The notes under the pieces were generated by a model. The model searched no databases, was not told where the DNA came from, and was given only the letters and a program-made list of their open reading frames with translations. Source: Litomosoides sigmodontis (Eukaryota > Nematoda > Chromadorea > Rhabditida > Onchocercidae). Taken from it: 64,000 nucleotides of DNA. This document shows, one piece after another, positions 1 to 12,752 of the stretch (its first letter is position 1; each line of letters starts with the position of its first letter). A program made the translations under genes and the position numbers. The stretch lies in the NCBI GenBank assembly GCA_963070105.1, contig OY718803.1, positions 5,438,507 through 5,502,506 of the forward strand, written 5' to 3'.

Positions 1-700
1 TGCACCATCATTTTACATTTCCACCACACAATTTTCGACTGGAACTCTGAGCTCTGGAAGCATCGCGATAAAACCTACCGAGACGATTGGGTTTACTTGC
101 GTGATCTTTCGTTGAATGCTTGAGTCTTCGCAAGGCGCAAGGAGGAAGAGCAACCTCTCTTCGTGGGCGTAATAACGTCATCTGACTAAAATTCACTTTT
201 CAATTCTTCCGACTTTTAAATTATTCTGTTTTCTCACTCAATTCTCACTTTCGTGATGAAGCAGATTTGTTTCGGTGTTTGTGGAATGGGAAATGAAAAC
301 AACATGGAAAATGTAAACGAAAATGATATTTGAAGTTAAAAAGTTTCAGTTTGAATTCCCGTGCACGTTGATTTCATCCAAATAGTTCTCGACTATTCCT
401 TACAAAGGCTAATAAAATTTTTTATGGCAATTATTACATTTCGAATTTTGGCGTATGTTGCCATGCATGAATATAATTGTGCTTCAAAATCCTTTTTCAT
501 GGCTCATTTTTCCGAAAGGTATTTAATATTATGCGCTGGAAATTGGAGGGTCGACTCATCGATCAAAAATCACCGCATTTGACAATTCCCGTATTGTATG
601 TAGGGATTAAATAGTAACCACGCAAATTTGTTTTCCCAGAAAAGTAAAGCAGAAGACGAAAACGGAAGCAACTATGAAATAATATTTACATTCAGTATAG

Positions 701-940
701 CTTCGGAAAGCTCGCGACCGGACCCACTTGCACATCCAATTCAATCCATCTGAAAACTTCAACACTTTCTACTTTCCACTACTAATCGAAAACAGTGAAG
801 AAGCACAAGAGAATCTTAGCGTCGAAAAACTGCTTCCAACTGTCCTGGAATCCGAGTATCGCGTAATTCCTAATTCAGATAAGGATCGCTCCTCTGTTCT
901 ACTCCTGAATAACAGAAACGCATACGATTCATCTGAATAA
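701..940 (+). CDS. Possible terminal exon of a gene extending off the left edge
   Basis: An open frame of 79 codons plus TAA follows a possible acceptor (TTCAGTATAG, 691-700). There is no ATG at its 5' end, so it could only be a downstream exon. The product is acidic and Ser/Glu/Asn-rich, like a cytoplasmic tail, with stretches such as LLIENSEEAQENL and YRVIPNSDKDR and the end NAYDSSE. I recognise no domain. The composition looks more protein-like than most chance frames here, but no partner exon was found in the first 700 bases. It could be a chance frame. Confidence 0.25.
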   Translation, partial: LRKARDRTHLHIQFNPSENFNTFYFPLLIENSEEAQENLSVEKLLPTVLESEYRVIPNSDKDRSSVLLLNNRNAYDSSE

Positions 941-1257
941 CAACCATGGCATATCAACAACGATTACAATCGCTGCTTAGAGAGACAAGGAAGGAATTAA
1001 TTGACGATATCTGTTAATTACTTAATTAAGATCATAATCAGTGGAAATTTCACGATTGATGCAGAAGACACATCTTATAATTTAATTTTTGAAAACACTC
1101 TTCTGCTTGTATTTCGTCGTAGAAAACGGAAAAATTTCCGATTGGAACTGAGAATGTGAAGTTGACCAGCTGATTCACTGAGGGACTGAGTTCTATGCGC
1201 AACCAAATAAAGCAAAGTACCATCACACACTTTTTGTGGTTACATGTCACCAAGTCA

Positions 1258-1295
1258 CAACACACACACACACACCCACACATACACACACACAG

Positions 1296-1327
<32 letters not shown>

Positions 1328-1334
1328 ACGCACA
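1258..1334. repeat. Imperfect (CA)n microsatellite
   Basis: CA dinucleotides run for about 77 bases with scattered CCA, TA, GA and CG interruptions. They lie about 100 bases upstream of the FKBP start codon. The Thr/His-rich and Cys/Val-rich frames crossing the tract are repeat artefacts. Confidence 0.95.
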
Positions 1335-1430
1335 CGGAGTGGCTCTCCTAATCGAAGGCATGGCATCATCAAGGTCGTTCCTCTCAGTTCAATCGGCTGT
1401 CGTTCGTTGTGTGGACATCAATCGAATGCG

Positions 1431-3747
1431 ATGTTCCGGTCGATAGTTGTCCATCTATTCTTCATAACATCCATATTTTCATCAGGTGAACCACTTCTTT
1501 TTTACATCAGAAAGATGTCAGAGTTATCAAACAGTTCTGAATAGTTAAAAAGTCATTTGGGACTGATTAATAAGGATTGAAGATTGTTAAGTGAGATTGT
1601 CAAGCTTTTTCGAAGGATGGAAAAAAAGTGAAATATCTATCTGTCGATAGAAGATGGGGTTATGACAAATTATTTCGAGAAGAAAGGCCATTCTCGGGAA
1701 AGAATCTGTTCGTACTTTATTTTTTTGAAATACGAACATTTTAGATATCTGCGCAAATGTCGTTGAAACAGAGGCGCCAATCCTGCATGAAATTGGTAGG
1801 AAAAGAAAACTTGAAGATAGCATACCGGTAATTGAAATACGAGGCGAAGGCCAACCAATGACCGCAGCACAGATACGACAGCTTGAAGAACTTTCAAACG
1901 GCGGCCCACTTGATATTAAGGTCAACAATGGTCAATCTTTTTCGCGTAAAAAATGCATATTTTCAATTCAGATAACCTATCTCGTTTTATCGGGAATTGA
2001 TTTCTCATTCGTTCTATGTATTGATTGATTTATCGATTATCATATGAATGGTAAAAGTAGTCAATCTTTTTTCTTTCCCTAAACTTTGCACTGACTTCTG
2101 CAATTTTGTGACATTTCATTCATCTGAAATTTTTAAATTCAGTTATTTTAATAATAAATTTAGCGCGAGTTATTTCAGATAGAGAAGACATGGAGACCAG
2201 TTGACTGTCCACATGCTGCGAAACGTAAAGATTTTATAACTTTTCACTACAAGGCGTTTACTGAAGCTAATAAGAAATGTGATCAGTCGTATGGGAGTGA
2301 ACCAATTCGGATACAGCTTGGCGTAGGTATGATAATACCTGGATTAGATAAAGGTATACGTGGAATGTGCGATACCGAATTGAGGAAAATTCAAGTACCA
2401 TATCGCTTGAGTCGAAAAAAGAAAAGCAAAGGTAAGCTTAATGATGAATATCAAAGAATAATTAACTTCGAACTGCCATTCTCGTGTTCTTTGCTTATCA
2501 AAATTAAATTTATTTAACTGAATTATGAATTCCCTACCGGAATCACAAATACTAATAACGTTTTACGGAGAAGGTTTTCCACTATCATTTCTCGATTATT
2601 ATTACTTTTGATTGAATAGGTTAGTCAGTAGAAAGAACAATTTGGATTGTTATCCATCGGAGAACTTCACACTCGTTTAATTACCATATGAAATTGACTT
2701 TTCAGTATGGAAGAATATTCCCAACGATGAGCACTGGCTCACTTTCAACATTGAAATGCTTACTGTAGAGCCATGGTCATTCGATTTGCAGTTCAACTTC
2801 TTAGATATCAACAAAGACACATTGATTACTGAAAATGAGGTCTTAACTTAATTAATATTATAAAATCAACATGGAAACTTTTTCCATCTACTATCAATCA
2901 CGAAATTATCAGCGTCATTTCAATCAAACAGTAATTTATGCACATCGGCAACACATATTTATTTGTATGTCCTTATTTCTTTTGACTTAACTCCATGTTT
3001 AATTAAAATAACTTCCGCTCGAACTAAGGAACGCAAGGAATAATCAGAATTTGTGCTTGCGAGTCTGCATTGCCAAGTACTTATAAATCACTTATTTTAA
3101 ATAATATTTTAGTTGGTTAAATTTCAAGAAAATCTGAAGAAAAATTTTGGTAAAACATGGAGCAATGAAAATATTGATTATGTAATTGCTGCGAAATATT
3201 ACATCAGGTAGTTAAATTTCATTTGTCAATAAAACCTTAAACAATTCGCAGTTTTAGTTATTTTCACCAAACTTTAACGATGTATGCAACTCCACTAATG
3301 GAATAATACATTTGATTTGATTTTAATTGAGTAAAAAAATGATTTAATTTAATTAATTAGCATCAAATTGCAATAATTGAATTCGTATGTGAAATGAAAA
3401 ATTCTTTACAGATATTTTGATGTTGACGGAAATGGAAAAGTAGATCTGAAGGAATTCCGTCGGGTAATGGAACGAGATATGGCGGCGATGGCCGCAGCAA
3501 AGAGTGATAAAAAGATAGAGGGTAGAAAACGCGACCCGTCCATTGCTTGGATTTTGGATTTTAACAATGATGGCATCGTTTCTCTCGCGGTAGACTACCT
3601 ATTTTTTTAGTAAATTAATAAATTAAGATCAAACTAACTGTAAACAACTTCTTTTCTCACTTTTTATTACAGGAAATTGATGGAGCAGATGAAATATTGG
3701 AAGGCGAACCAACAATTTTACCGATATTTGCCAAAGATGAGCTGTAG
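1431..3747 (+). CDS. ER-resident FKBP-type peptidyl-prolyl isomerase with three EF-hands and KDEL
   Basis: Complete seven-exon gene: 1431-1485, 1745-1920, 2179-2431, 2706-2839, 3113-3207, 3412-3589, 3673-3747; all phases agree and give 321 aa. Residues 1-18 form a signal peptide (hydrophobic core VVHLFFITSIF). An FKBP domain spans about 78-182, with ITFHYKAF and the strong family signature IIPGLDKGIRGMC. Three EF-hand loops follow at 195-206 (DINKDTLITENE), 241-252 (DVDGNGKVDLKE, canonical) and 287-298 (DFNNDGIVSLAE, across the last intron). The protein ends in KDEL, the ER retrieval signal. The family is the FKBP14/FKBP22 type, which acts on secretory clients such as collagens. Several pocket positions differ from FKBP12 (the FKBP12 Phe36 position is Cys and Trp59 is Leu), so catalysis may be weak. 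Possible poly(A) signals AATAAA lie at 4088 and 4097. Confidence 0.93.
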
Positions 3748-5159
3748 GATTTAATACATCAAACAATTAACTTATCACTCTGGGATGAGCAAAGTTTGCA
3801 AAATAGATGATATCACGAGAGCACGTAATTTCTCGGCTATGTCAAAGTTTTAGAAATATATTCGTTCCTTGTTATATTCTGATATTACTTTGTACTTACC
3901 ATTTCCATACACATTACTCATCTTTCAAATATATTTTGTTACAAAATTTAAATCCAAAAAAGAAGCGAAATTTACACCAAAAAATTGAACAAAATGGCAA
4001 TCTCCGATTTCATTTGTTTTGCATACTAATTTTGGAATTTTTTTTTTGAATCTTTTTCTGATAGAAATGACTGGGTTTTTGGCTGAAAATAAAAGAAATA
4101 AAAGAAGACAAGAATGTCCTACAACTAGACTACTTCCCTTTCTCCCTCCCTCATCGCAATGAGGACGAGCTCAGGAAGAGTGCCAACCTTCATCAGTACT
4201 TTTATTTCTTGAAACTGTGATCAGCACACTCAAAGTGAATTCAACAACTAATGGCCGTTCAAAACAGTGGCAAACGAATCATAAAATGGTGCAAATTAGA
4301 TTGTTTCTTGCTGTTCTAAAAGTTGGAGAACATTCATTCATAAAGCTTTCGATGAGTTTACATCTAAACAACACACCCCACTGGATGGATGTACAAATAA
4401 AAGAAGCGGTAATATTTCTATACACATTACTCACGGTAATACTATCACGTAGTATTGCAAGTAGCGCCGTTCCTGGAAAGCCATTATTCAGTTTACACCT
4501 TGCAACAAAAAATGTGGCTGAAGTAGTAAGTTCTGAATGTTGAATGTAGGCTGCAGATGGCGAATAAATATACCATTAGTAAAAAAAAATTAATTTCCAG
4601 ATGTAAAAGATTATTTGATAGGATATTTCGTGTTTAGCAATGAAAATCTCAAAGAAGGAAACAATTTTAGAGAATAATTTGTGTGCAAATCGCAAAATGG
4701 AAATTCGTTTCAAGTTTGGTTTATTAAAGATTTCTTGATACAAAAAATTCCAACTTTTAAATTAGGAAGAAATGACTAATTTACTGTATTGGTGTAAATA
4801 TGTGCTACAATAATTACTTACATTAAACATTTCAAACATTAGTCCTATACCAATCGCACTTAACAATAAACAGTCATTTCAACTTTGAACAACGCGTCTT
4901 GTACTATTACTCATGAAAGTGAATGTTGCAGGAAATATGAGGCACTGTTTACCTTCAGAAAATGTATTTCTCTTTAACACTTAAATGAAACAATCAATCA
5001 ATCGGCATTTCTGGCAATTTCAAAAATTCACTTAATTGCTTTCGGTCTTGCTGATAAATATCAGATGTGATAAACTCGAACTCTGTTTGCATGTTGACAA
5101 AATAGCACAAAGTAAAAAAAAGCTGAACCCGTAAATGAAGAAGCATTGAGTGGATGGCG
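3748..5159. other. Intergenic spacer between convergent genes
   Basis: AT-rich DNA between the 3' ends of the FKBP gene (plus) and the TMEM200-like gene (minus). It holds AATAAA hexamers near 4088-4102 suited to the FKBP transcript. A 108-codon plus frame at 4217-4543 has no recognisable domain or splice partner and is treated as chance. Confidence 0.6.
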
Positions 5160-7148
5160 TCATTGAGTAAAGAAGCTGTCGACGTTTGGAACTTTCGTGT
5201 TCGATGAGGAGGAACTGCTTGAGATGCCTAATTCAATGTCCAACGATGCAAGTGGTGCGTCCTTCTCAAGTCCCTCGCCGCCCCTAGAATCCTTCACAAT
5301 TGGGCAGTTATGTTCAGTAAGCGGTCTAATCTCGGTCGTGTCGGCAGTAGAGGCACCAGCAGCAGTCGGTTCAATATTAACAACAATATTACTGCTATTG
5401 TGTTCGTCACAGGTGAAATCGCCAGTTCTTGTGAAGCTGGAGGTATGTCCAGATTGGCTTTGTTGTGTAGAATTAACCGGAGAAATTTCCGACAGGAGTG
5501 ACCTCATCGCACTCGACACAGGCATCGAAGGCGGATTGTGCAATTCAACAGTCACATCCTCCCTGCAAAATGTTTCCAGCTTTTTTGTATGAAAAGCTTG
5601 ATTATATACATATCTTCTAATGCTAAAGAAAATTTCACGCATCGTGCTTGAGTTTAATAAGGCCTTGCACCAGTCTTTTCATAAACTTAGATAATTCATA
5701 GTTAAAACTACGCATTCTAAGATGGGCAGCAGTAGAAGATTTAAAGATGCTTGTATGAAAAGCAAACCAGTGGGAAGTATGGCTTGTGGATGTAGGAGCA
5801 CAACCATACGTGTCCGGTACCAAACCACGGTCGGCATCAAAGGTACTATCAAAGTATCGTCCGTATAATTTCCTATAATTTTTTGCTTCAACAAGCAGTG
5901 CACTTTAACCCGAAATACGAGTAAAATCGCCGTGCGTTAGTTACTTCGCAATTACCACATTTTCAACAATTTTATCGAACTTTTAGCAGCTACACACTTA
6001 TAGTATTGTGTTGAAATGTCAATTTTAAATCGAGACTTGATAAAATTTCAGAATATTTTGACAAAGAATTTCGAATAACTTCATTGCTGATTGGTTTAAG
6101 TTTCAATATGTTTTCACTAACCGCAAAACAATATAATAAATACTAAAAAAAAATAACCTATTATCAACAGTGTCGAAAAGCATTTGAGGTATACATGGGG
6201 TGGAATGGCATTTCCTTCGCTTATTCATTACTACAAATAAAACATCATTGTCAAAACGATACTGTCAGTAAACAAATCAATGAGTGCATAAGCAAACAAA
6301 CAACTAAAAGAAAAAATAAAGTAGGAATGAATGAATGACTAGGAAAGGCAGTAACGGTTTCACGGTTGAATATTCAACCAACCATATCCGTATATGTAGT
6401 TTAACTGCTTCGTTAGTATTCATTACGGAGAATTTAAAAGAGAATAGAAAAACAATTGCCTGGACTGGATTCACACTTTGACAACGGGACAGCCTTGTAT
6501 ACAGGTGTCCATTCACGTATCTCTTTATCGGTCATTGGCATACGTTTGCGTACCATACCTTTTTGAAACAAAGTCATTTTTTTGCACGGATCAACTTCTT
6601 CCACATTATGAAGTATCTGCAACAAAAACCGGGAAAACTGAATCCCTCATTCAGAAAAAATCACACACGCGCTATAATGTACTGATCAAAATTTAGCAAT
6701 GGGATTCTGCAGTTAATTTCTGAATTTCTAGAAGAGAAAAGAGTAACCTGGGTGTTTTTGTCCCTGCTTTCGAGGCTAATAACACAAGCGACAATAAGAA
6801 TGAATGAACCAATACTCATTGAAATTGGCCCGAGATATTGCAAACTTTTTAATAAGTACCGCTTGGTCCAATTGATGGATATTTTATCGGCGCCATTATC
6901 CATGTTGTGCATAATTTCCTGCAAATATTCATTTAAATTTAGCGACATGAATTATGGAATTCATTCTGATTATGTCGAAAGTACTTGAGACTTCAATAAA
7001 CTCGAAGCATAAGAATATACCGGTGGGAAGGGTAAAAAACACAAACCTGAGATAAATAGACATCAAAATAACCAAGAACGGTCATCATAATGCCAAAAGT
7101 AATAATAATGCCACCGAAAATAATCGCTTTGCATGCTACCAACAATGT
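5160..7148 (-). CDS. TMEM200-family two-pass membrane protein (5' end not placed)
   Basis: Five phase-consistent exons in transcript order: 7148-7047, 6918-6748, 6616-6477, 5872-5768, 5562-5160; 306 visible residues. The first exon holds TM1 (AIIFGGIIITFGIMMTVLGY). The second holds TM2 (LGPISMSIGSFILIVACVIS) followed by LESRDKNTQILH, which matches the conserved post-TM2 block of vertebrate TMEM200 proteins. The cytoplasmic tail includes a basic KGMVRKRMP stretch, a Ser/Thr-rich region and a late poly-Ser run, ending DSFFTQ. The function of this family is poorly known. The 6616-5562 joins use weaker sites (donors GTGTGA and GTTTGC, acceptor ATTATAG) and are less sure. The N-terminal exon is missing. 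A tiny in-phase candidate, M-I-G-T-L at 8405-8391 before a GTAAGC donor, is speculative. Confidence 0.82.
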
Positions 7149-9960
7149 CTGAAGAAAACTGTTTCACGAAGGTTGAAATTTTGTTATTTTCAAATTATTA
7201 GGAATAATTTGTGAAGTGTTCTTCCAACAAGATTTCACTAGAATTTTTGCCACACGGAGTGGCCAAATAAAATTGAATCAGATCTTTTAAGTTTTGTTTG
7301 ATTCTGCCAAAACTGAAGCAAACAGTCAACGCAGGTTCAACTAGGGAATTATCAGAATTGGCTTTAGAGATAATGATAAGGATATCAGATTATCTTCATT
7401 GTATTCAAGATTTCCGAAAAGCATAGTAATCTTCTATATCTACTGCAGATACTATTCATAAAATAAAACATCTAAAGAAGAAAGTGATCATAAGCCCTCG
7501 ATAATGCAATTTAAATAATATCGTGTTATAATGTTGAATTTAATAGTGAAGTTTACGGTGAGCACTGCGGGAACTCTCGGACGATTAACCATAAATGAAG
7601 TGACTATCAATCAGTAATCCATTGATTTCACAAAAGAAAGTGTGAAAGCAAGTGGATACATAGATAGTTAATGGAGTGAAGCAGACGACTAAATAAAGCG
7701 CAGTGTTTACAGGCAAAATTAAAAAAGATTAAAATCGATAACTAACTCTTTAAGAAAGGAATATTGAAAGGGAAGGGCGAGGAGTTTCACATCATGGACA
7801 GAATTACGTCTGCTTGCATCTCTTCGTTCTTAGCTTATCATTACTCTCTAAATTTCGACTATTTTCAAGCCTAACCACTTTCATTAATGTGGAATAGGTT
7901 AGGTAAGCTCAACTGATGATCATTTTAGTAGCACATCTCCGTACAAATTTATACGATTAGTTTACTGCGTTTCATATTGCAATCTGTCAAAGATTACAAT
8001 TGACTGGAAGAATTGTGCTTACTGATGTGGGGTGCTTGAAATTTTTGAAAAGAAGAACGGAAAATAAGATGAATTTTTATTATAGTTTCAAAAAGCATAA
8101 ACCACTTCTGATGAAAACAAGAAATGTGCCTTCATGGATTATTGCAAATTACAGTCAAATAAAAAAACAAAAAAAAAATGGAATATTATTACGTGCTGGT
8201 AAATACGAACATTTTATAGGAGTAAACTGAAAAGTCAGGAATAGGATGGGAATTCACCTGGTCAAATCAAATTATCCATAAAATTAATTATTCATAGTTC
8301 ATCACAGAAAATTAGCGATAATACAAGATTGTATCAATTCCTTCCTCTACCCACTCCAAGTACTCATGTGTAGTCATTTTTCACGCTTACTAACGTCCCA
8401 ATCATATCAAGGAAAAATTCAGAAGTCAGGAATTTCATATCTTAGAATAAAGGTAATCTTGAAAAACTTAGATAACAAAATTAAATCCCTGATTCCTTCT
8501 CTTTTAGGCTTTTCAAATTCTCACTTTAATCATACTACCACTAGCGGTTTTGGTTCTATAACTCACTAATTAGCTAACTTCTAGCCATTTCTTTAGCCTT
8601 CAAAAACACAATTATGGGGAAGTGGTCTTACTTTAAGGAAGTGATGCAAGCCACTTCTCGAGTAAAGTAATGCGAGTGTTTATCGGCTTTCTCCTTTTCT
8701 ATATTAAGAATTATTTACTGGCTACTTAAAATATATTACGCATTATTTCTTCTTCACTTAACACCGACGAGAAAAATCCTATTTTAATACATCACGCCCT
8801 TTATCATAAATGATCTTGATAGTTAATAAAAAAACGTGTACCGAAAGTTTCGACTCATTAATTTGATGATACTTGTAGTTTCTGTGATAAAAATTTCCTC
8901 GTATGTCAGTGACGGCTGGACGATGGACCATCGGCCTTCCTGTTGTGACCGCAGCTGTGCTTTGCAGAAAATCCGTTCAAAAAATCCCAGAATTTTCTGC
9001 CAAAAATTGTTTCTGATAAAATACTTTTCCGCTGTTGCACTTTTCGATGTTAATGGCAGAACAAATTGGATTTTCACGGTAGCGACACCAACAATTGGTA
9101 CTATCTGTACTATCCCGTATGACGAACATTTAGCTGTCTACACCACATGAAAAAATATTTTAAAAATATTTTAGCTTTATCATCAGGCTTCAATTTTATT
9201 GAAACGTACAGAGCAAAAAGGAGTGAAAATATTCGAAATATGAATCACTTGGAAGGTGGAAGAAACGTGGATGAGAAGAATGATGGAGAAATCAAAATGT
9301 CAGCAAGTAAAATGGATGTAATTAGGACGACAGCAATGTACTGAAAGATACTGCCTCATCAAAATAAGTCAAAATGGCATGGTTTCGAACAATTTAATTA
9401 CTTTGGGAATTATAACTACAAAGTGGCACGAAATAACAACTAGGCTAGAAATGAAGATATTTTCTTTCAGACAATACAGGCTTTAAACTTCGGACAGACG
9501 ACGGATGGGGAAAAAAGAATATCTAAACGGATCGGAGGGACAAATTCACGTTAGCAAGAATTGTCTAAAGGAAATAACTGAGTGAGTGAAAGGAGAGGTT
9601 CGTGTCACTTGAAACGTTCGTTAAGCTTGGAATGTGTTCCGCTGCTTCATATTTATATGAATTGCTTTGATAGTGTTTTAAATGAGTTAAGCCTCTTCTC
9701 GAGTGTGACTGCAATCACTTAGAGAAGAATCTTCCACTAAGATATGTGCAAGTAATCTTTAATCTTTGAAATGAAAATGATACCATCGATTTTTCCCGAC
9801 CGAATTTTGGATAACAATAAGCGAGAAGGCAGAATTTCGCTACACAGTTATGCTTTGCAATTTAGCATTCCAAAATAGCTTATTGCATTTAGCAAAGACA
9901 CTCTTTCCTTTCGTATTAAATGATGTTAGATGAACAATAGGGTATGAAATGGCCAGTGGT
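7149..9960. other. Noncoding region, probably including the 5' end of the TMEM200-like gene
   Basis: AT-rich DNA upstream of the TMEM200-like gene. Frames at 8823-9077 (minus) and 8836-9150 (plus) overlap each other antisense; neither shows a domain or a convincing splice pair. I see no confirmed gene here. Confidence 0.5.
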
Positions 9961-10009
9961 AGTTGCTGTTGCATGGCTCCAGAGTTTCATTTTTCACTCA
10001 AACATTAGT

Positions 10010-10564
10010 GAAATGAAAATGAAATGAAAATGAAATGAAAATGAAATGAAAATGAAATGAAAATGAAATGAAAATGAAATGAAAATGAAATGAAAATGAA
10101 ATGAAAATGAAATGAAAATGAAATGAAAATGAAATGAAAATGAAATGAAAATGAAATGAAAATGAAATGAAAATGAAATGAAAATGAAATGAAAATGAAA
10201 TGAAAATGAAATGAAAATGAAATGAAAATGAAATGAAAATGAAATGAAAATGAAATGAAAATGAAATGAAAATGAAATGAAAATGAAATGAAAATGAAAT
10301 GAAAATGAAATGAAAATGAAATGAAAATGAAATGAAATGAAATGAAAATGAAATGAAAATGAAATGAAAATGAAATGAAAATGAAATGAAAATGAAATGA
10401 AAATGAAATGAAAATGAAATGAAAATGAAATGAAAATGAAATGAAAATGAAATGAAAATGAAATGAAAATGAAATGAAAATGAAATGAAAATGAAATGAA
10501 AATGAAATGAAAATGAAATGAAAATGAAATGAAAATGAAATGAAAATGAAAATGAAATGAAAAT
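10010..10564. repeat. 11-bp tandem array, unit GAAATGAAAAT
   Basis: About 50 near-perfect copies of an 11-bp unit that is itself a 5-mer (GAAAT) joined to a 6-mer (GAAAAT). It is interrupted by an extra 5-mer phase slip near 10330-10345 and an extra 6-mer near 10547-10558. The unit length is not a multiple of 3 and its minus-strand complement contains no stop, so all three minus frames stay open for over 230 codons (Phe-His-Ser-Ile repeats). These are artefacts. Confidence 0.98.
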
Positions 10565-10697
10565 GAAATGAAATGAAATGAAATGAAATGAAATGAAATG
10601 AAATGAAATGAAATGAAATGAAATGAAATGAAATGAAATGAAATGAAATGAAATGAAATGAAATGAAATGAAATGAAATGAAATGAAATGAAATGAA
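10565..10697. repeat. 5-bp tandem array, unit GAAAT
   Basis: About 26 uniform copies of GAAAT directly abut the 11-bp array. The 5-mer is one half of the 11-bp unit, so the two arrays share an origin, either the 5-mer array giving rise to the hybrid unit or the reverse. Confidence 0.97.
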
Positions 10698-11960
10698 AAG
10701 CAAACAGCGAAGGTGAGGAGGAATGAGGAAAAAGATGTGCGAGGCCTACACACACATCCCTCCGGCAAAATAAAACATTTCCTCCTCCGCTGGTTGCCTT
10801 ATTTCATTGCAATAACACAGACAGATTTAAAATGAAAAAAGAAGTAATGGGAGCTCTTTTTTTCTCCGACAACAAATAACACTGCTGCTGTTGCAGCCGA
10901 TACATTGCCTACCGATCGGTGGACAATTAATTGCGAGGACAGAAGAGAGTGCTGCTCGCAGCGTTTGATGAGTGTCAAAAGTTGCGATGATGAAAATGAT
11001 GGAAGGAAGGGGAGAGTGAGGTGCAGGAGCTTGAGGTAACGAAAACAATCCATTTGTCATTGGTTGTGTAAATAGCCGACTAGTCCTTCCTTCATCAGCC
11101 CACTTTTTTAAAACAGTGCTGAGAGAGGAAATGTGAAACAAATGTAAGTTAAATGGATCCTTGTTGGAGTAGAAGACATGCTGCATAATGTAAGATTTCT
11201 TTACAATCTACTTATTTCTTTACTTCAACAAATTTCAGCAACTTCTAAGTTCCTCTGCGGAGAATGTGAAAGATTCATTCACATTGCCTATAAAACAGAT
11301 ATTGATTGAAAATATCAACAGAAAAAGTGACAAATATTTTTATTATTCAAATGAAGTTCAAAGAAAACCGTCGATTTTGACAGTTCATAAATCATTATTG
11401 TACCGATTAATGCCCAAAAAATTCTTAATGTCTTCCTAAAATCGGAAAGGACGAGAACTTTTACACTAAGTTTGAGATCCGTGGCGAGAACAGCAGATAA
11501 GTGACTGGAGCAATGGCACCAGCAGCCATCCATGGCACAGGCAAACTGACGCGAAGGAAGAAAGATATTCACTCGATGGAAATGAAATTAGATTTTTGGC
11601 AGTGCATGAAATAGGAAGAAGAAAACATTGGGAAAAAAATGAGGAGGTCTTAATAGAATTTGGTTTGTGCAGACAAAAACTGATGAGTAAACAGGCGGTG
11701 CACACATCGAAACAATTAATTGCTCGGCATTGCTTCCAGTAAAAATGGAGGACAGATGGTAGCAACATTTGAGCTAGAAAAACAAATATGCAAGAGATGA
11801 ATGAGCCTAGGACGAGGAAGGAATAAAGGCTTGGAATATTTCTAGCACACAAAATATTTCTTCCCACCCGCTATTTCGCTGTGCCTAAAATAGCCTGCCT
11901 GTTAATGAGTGGAAGCTAGTGGAACAGAAATGATATTTTTGCCTTGATACGGTTAAAAAA
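10698..11960. other. Noncoding spacer
   Basis: No gene is supported. Minus frames of 84-133 codons (10799-11053, 10827-11186, 11466-11867) are Cys/Ser/Phe-rich, lack domains and lack matched splice sites. Confidence 0.5.
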
Positions 11961-11967
11961 GAGAAAC

Positions 11968-12033
11968 GGTTCATACGAAGCATGCGCTTCATATGAACCA
12001 CCTGAATCATCTCTTTACCGCTTCGTATGAAGC
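11968..12033. repeat. Inverted repeat with a third motif copy
   Basis: GGTTCATACGAAGC (11968-11981) and GCTTCATATGAACC (11986-11999) are inverted arms of 14 bases with one mismatch, around a 4-base loop. A third related copy, GCTTCGTATGAAGC, sits at 12020-12033 and is itself nearly palindromic. On RNA this could fold into alternative hairpins. No flanking target-site duplication or transposase is visible. Confidence 0.8.
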
Positions 12034-12752
12034 TATAAAGCAGATTTGTATACGCTTAAATATCGTTGAAACATTACTCTAAAAATAGTTAATTTCAGGT
12101 GAAGAGGAAGAGAAGGTATGTTAGCATTAATGGGAAGTGAACAGACGCGCAAAAGTTTTCGAACGACAAAAGACAATCTCATTGTTGTTTCTTGCAAAAT
12201 TTTCCAAAGTTTTGCTTTTGAAATCCGTTAGTGAGAGATAAAGAAGAAATTGAAGAAGTGTGGTCATTTGAGAGAGAGTCCATGCGGAATTTGGACGTAA
12301 GGAGAATGAGCTGGTCAGAAGCAGTAGTCAGCTAAAACACGACAACCACCAAGACTATTCAACTTGTGGTGGCTAGCAGCAAAACGGCTAACTTTTCAGA
12401 ACCACTGCATCGCTGGGCTCAGTTTTCATACTGCTCTAGTCGTGGTGATCCAACATGCGACGGTGTGTTATCCCGGCCTAAGAAAATTGTTGCGGCACGC
12501 ACGTTTGTCTATTCTTGCAGGTGGATATGGACAGAGGTGGACTTTGGATATTTTTCCCCTGGCCTGCTGGGTCACCATAAGCAGAGTAATATGGATTAAG
12601 GGAGTACTCAAGTGCAATGTCACTTTGCGTACAACTCAATTGATCACTGGTGAATCCTTAATTGCTAACCATATATTATAGCTTCCATGATATTTGCGCC
12701 TTGTTTTAGTTGCCTGCTTACTCACATTCATTACAGAACTGACGGCGTGGAC
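12034..12752. other. Noncoding spacer
   Basis: Overlapping plus frames at 12364-12681 and 12366-12599 (105 and 77 codons) show no recognisable domain and no clear exon borders. No gene is called. Confidence 0.45.

Noticed and set aside
1050..1544. Thr/His- and Cys/Val-rich frames on both strands
   Set aside because: They read through the CA microsatellite and overlap the FKBP start region.
5197..5592. 131-codon plus frame with poly-hydrophobic segments
   Set aside because: It is antisense to the last exon of the TMEM200-like gene, which has spliced homologous exons upstream.
9994..10768. Three overlapping minus-strand frames of 232-256 codons of Phe-His-Ile-Ser repeats
   Set aside because: They are produced entirely by the stop-free complement of the 11-bp and 5-bp arrays and are open in all frames.
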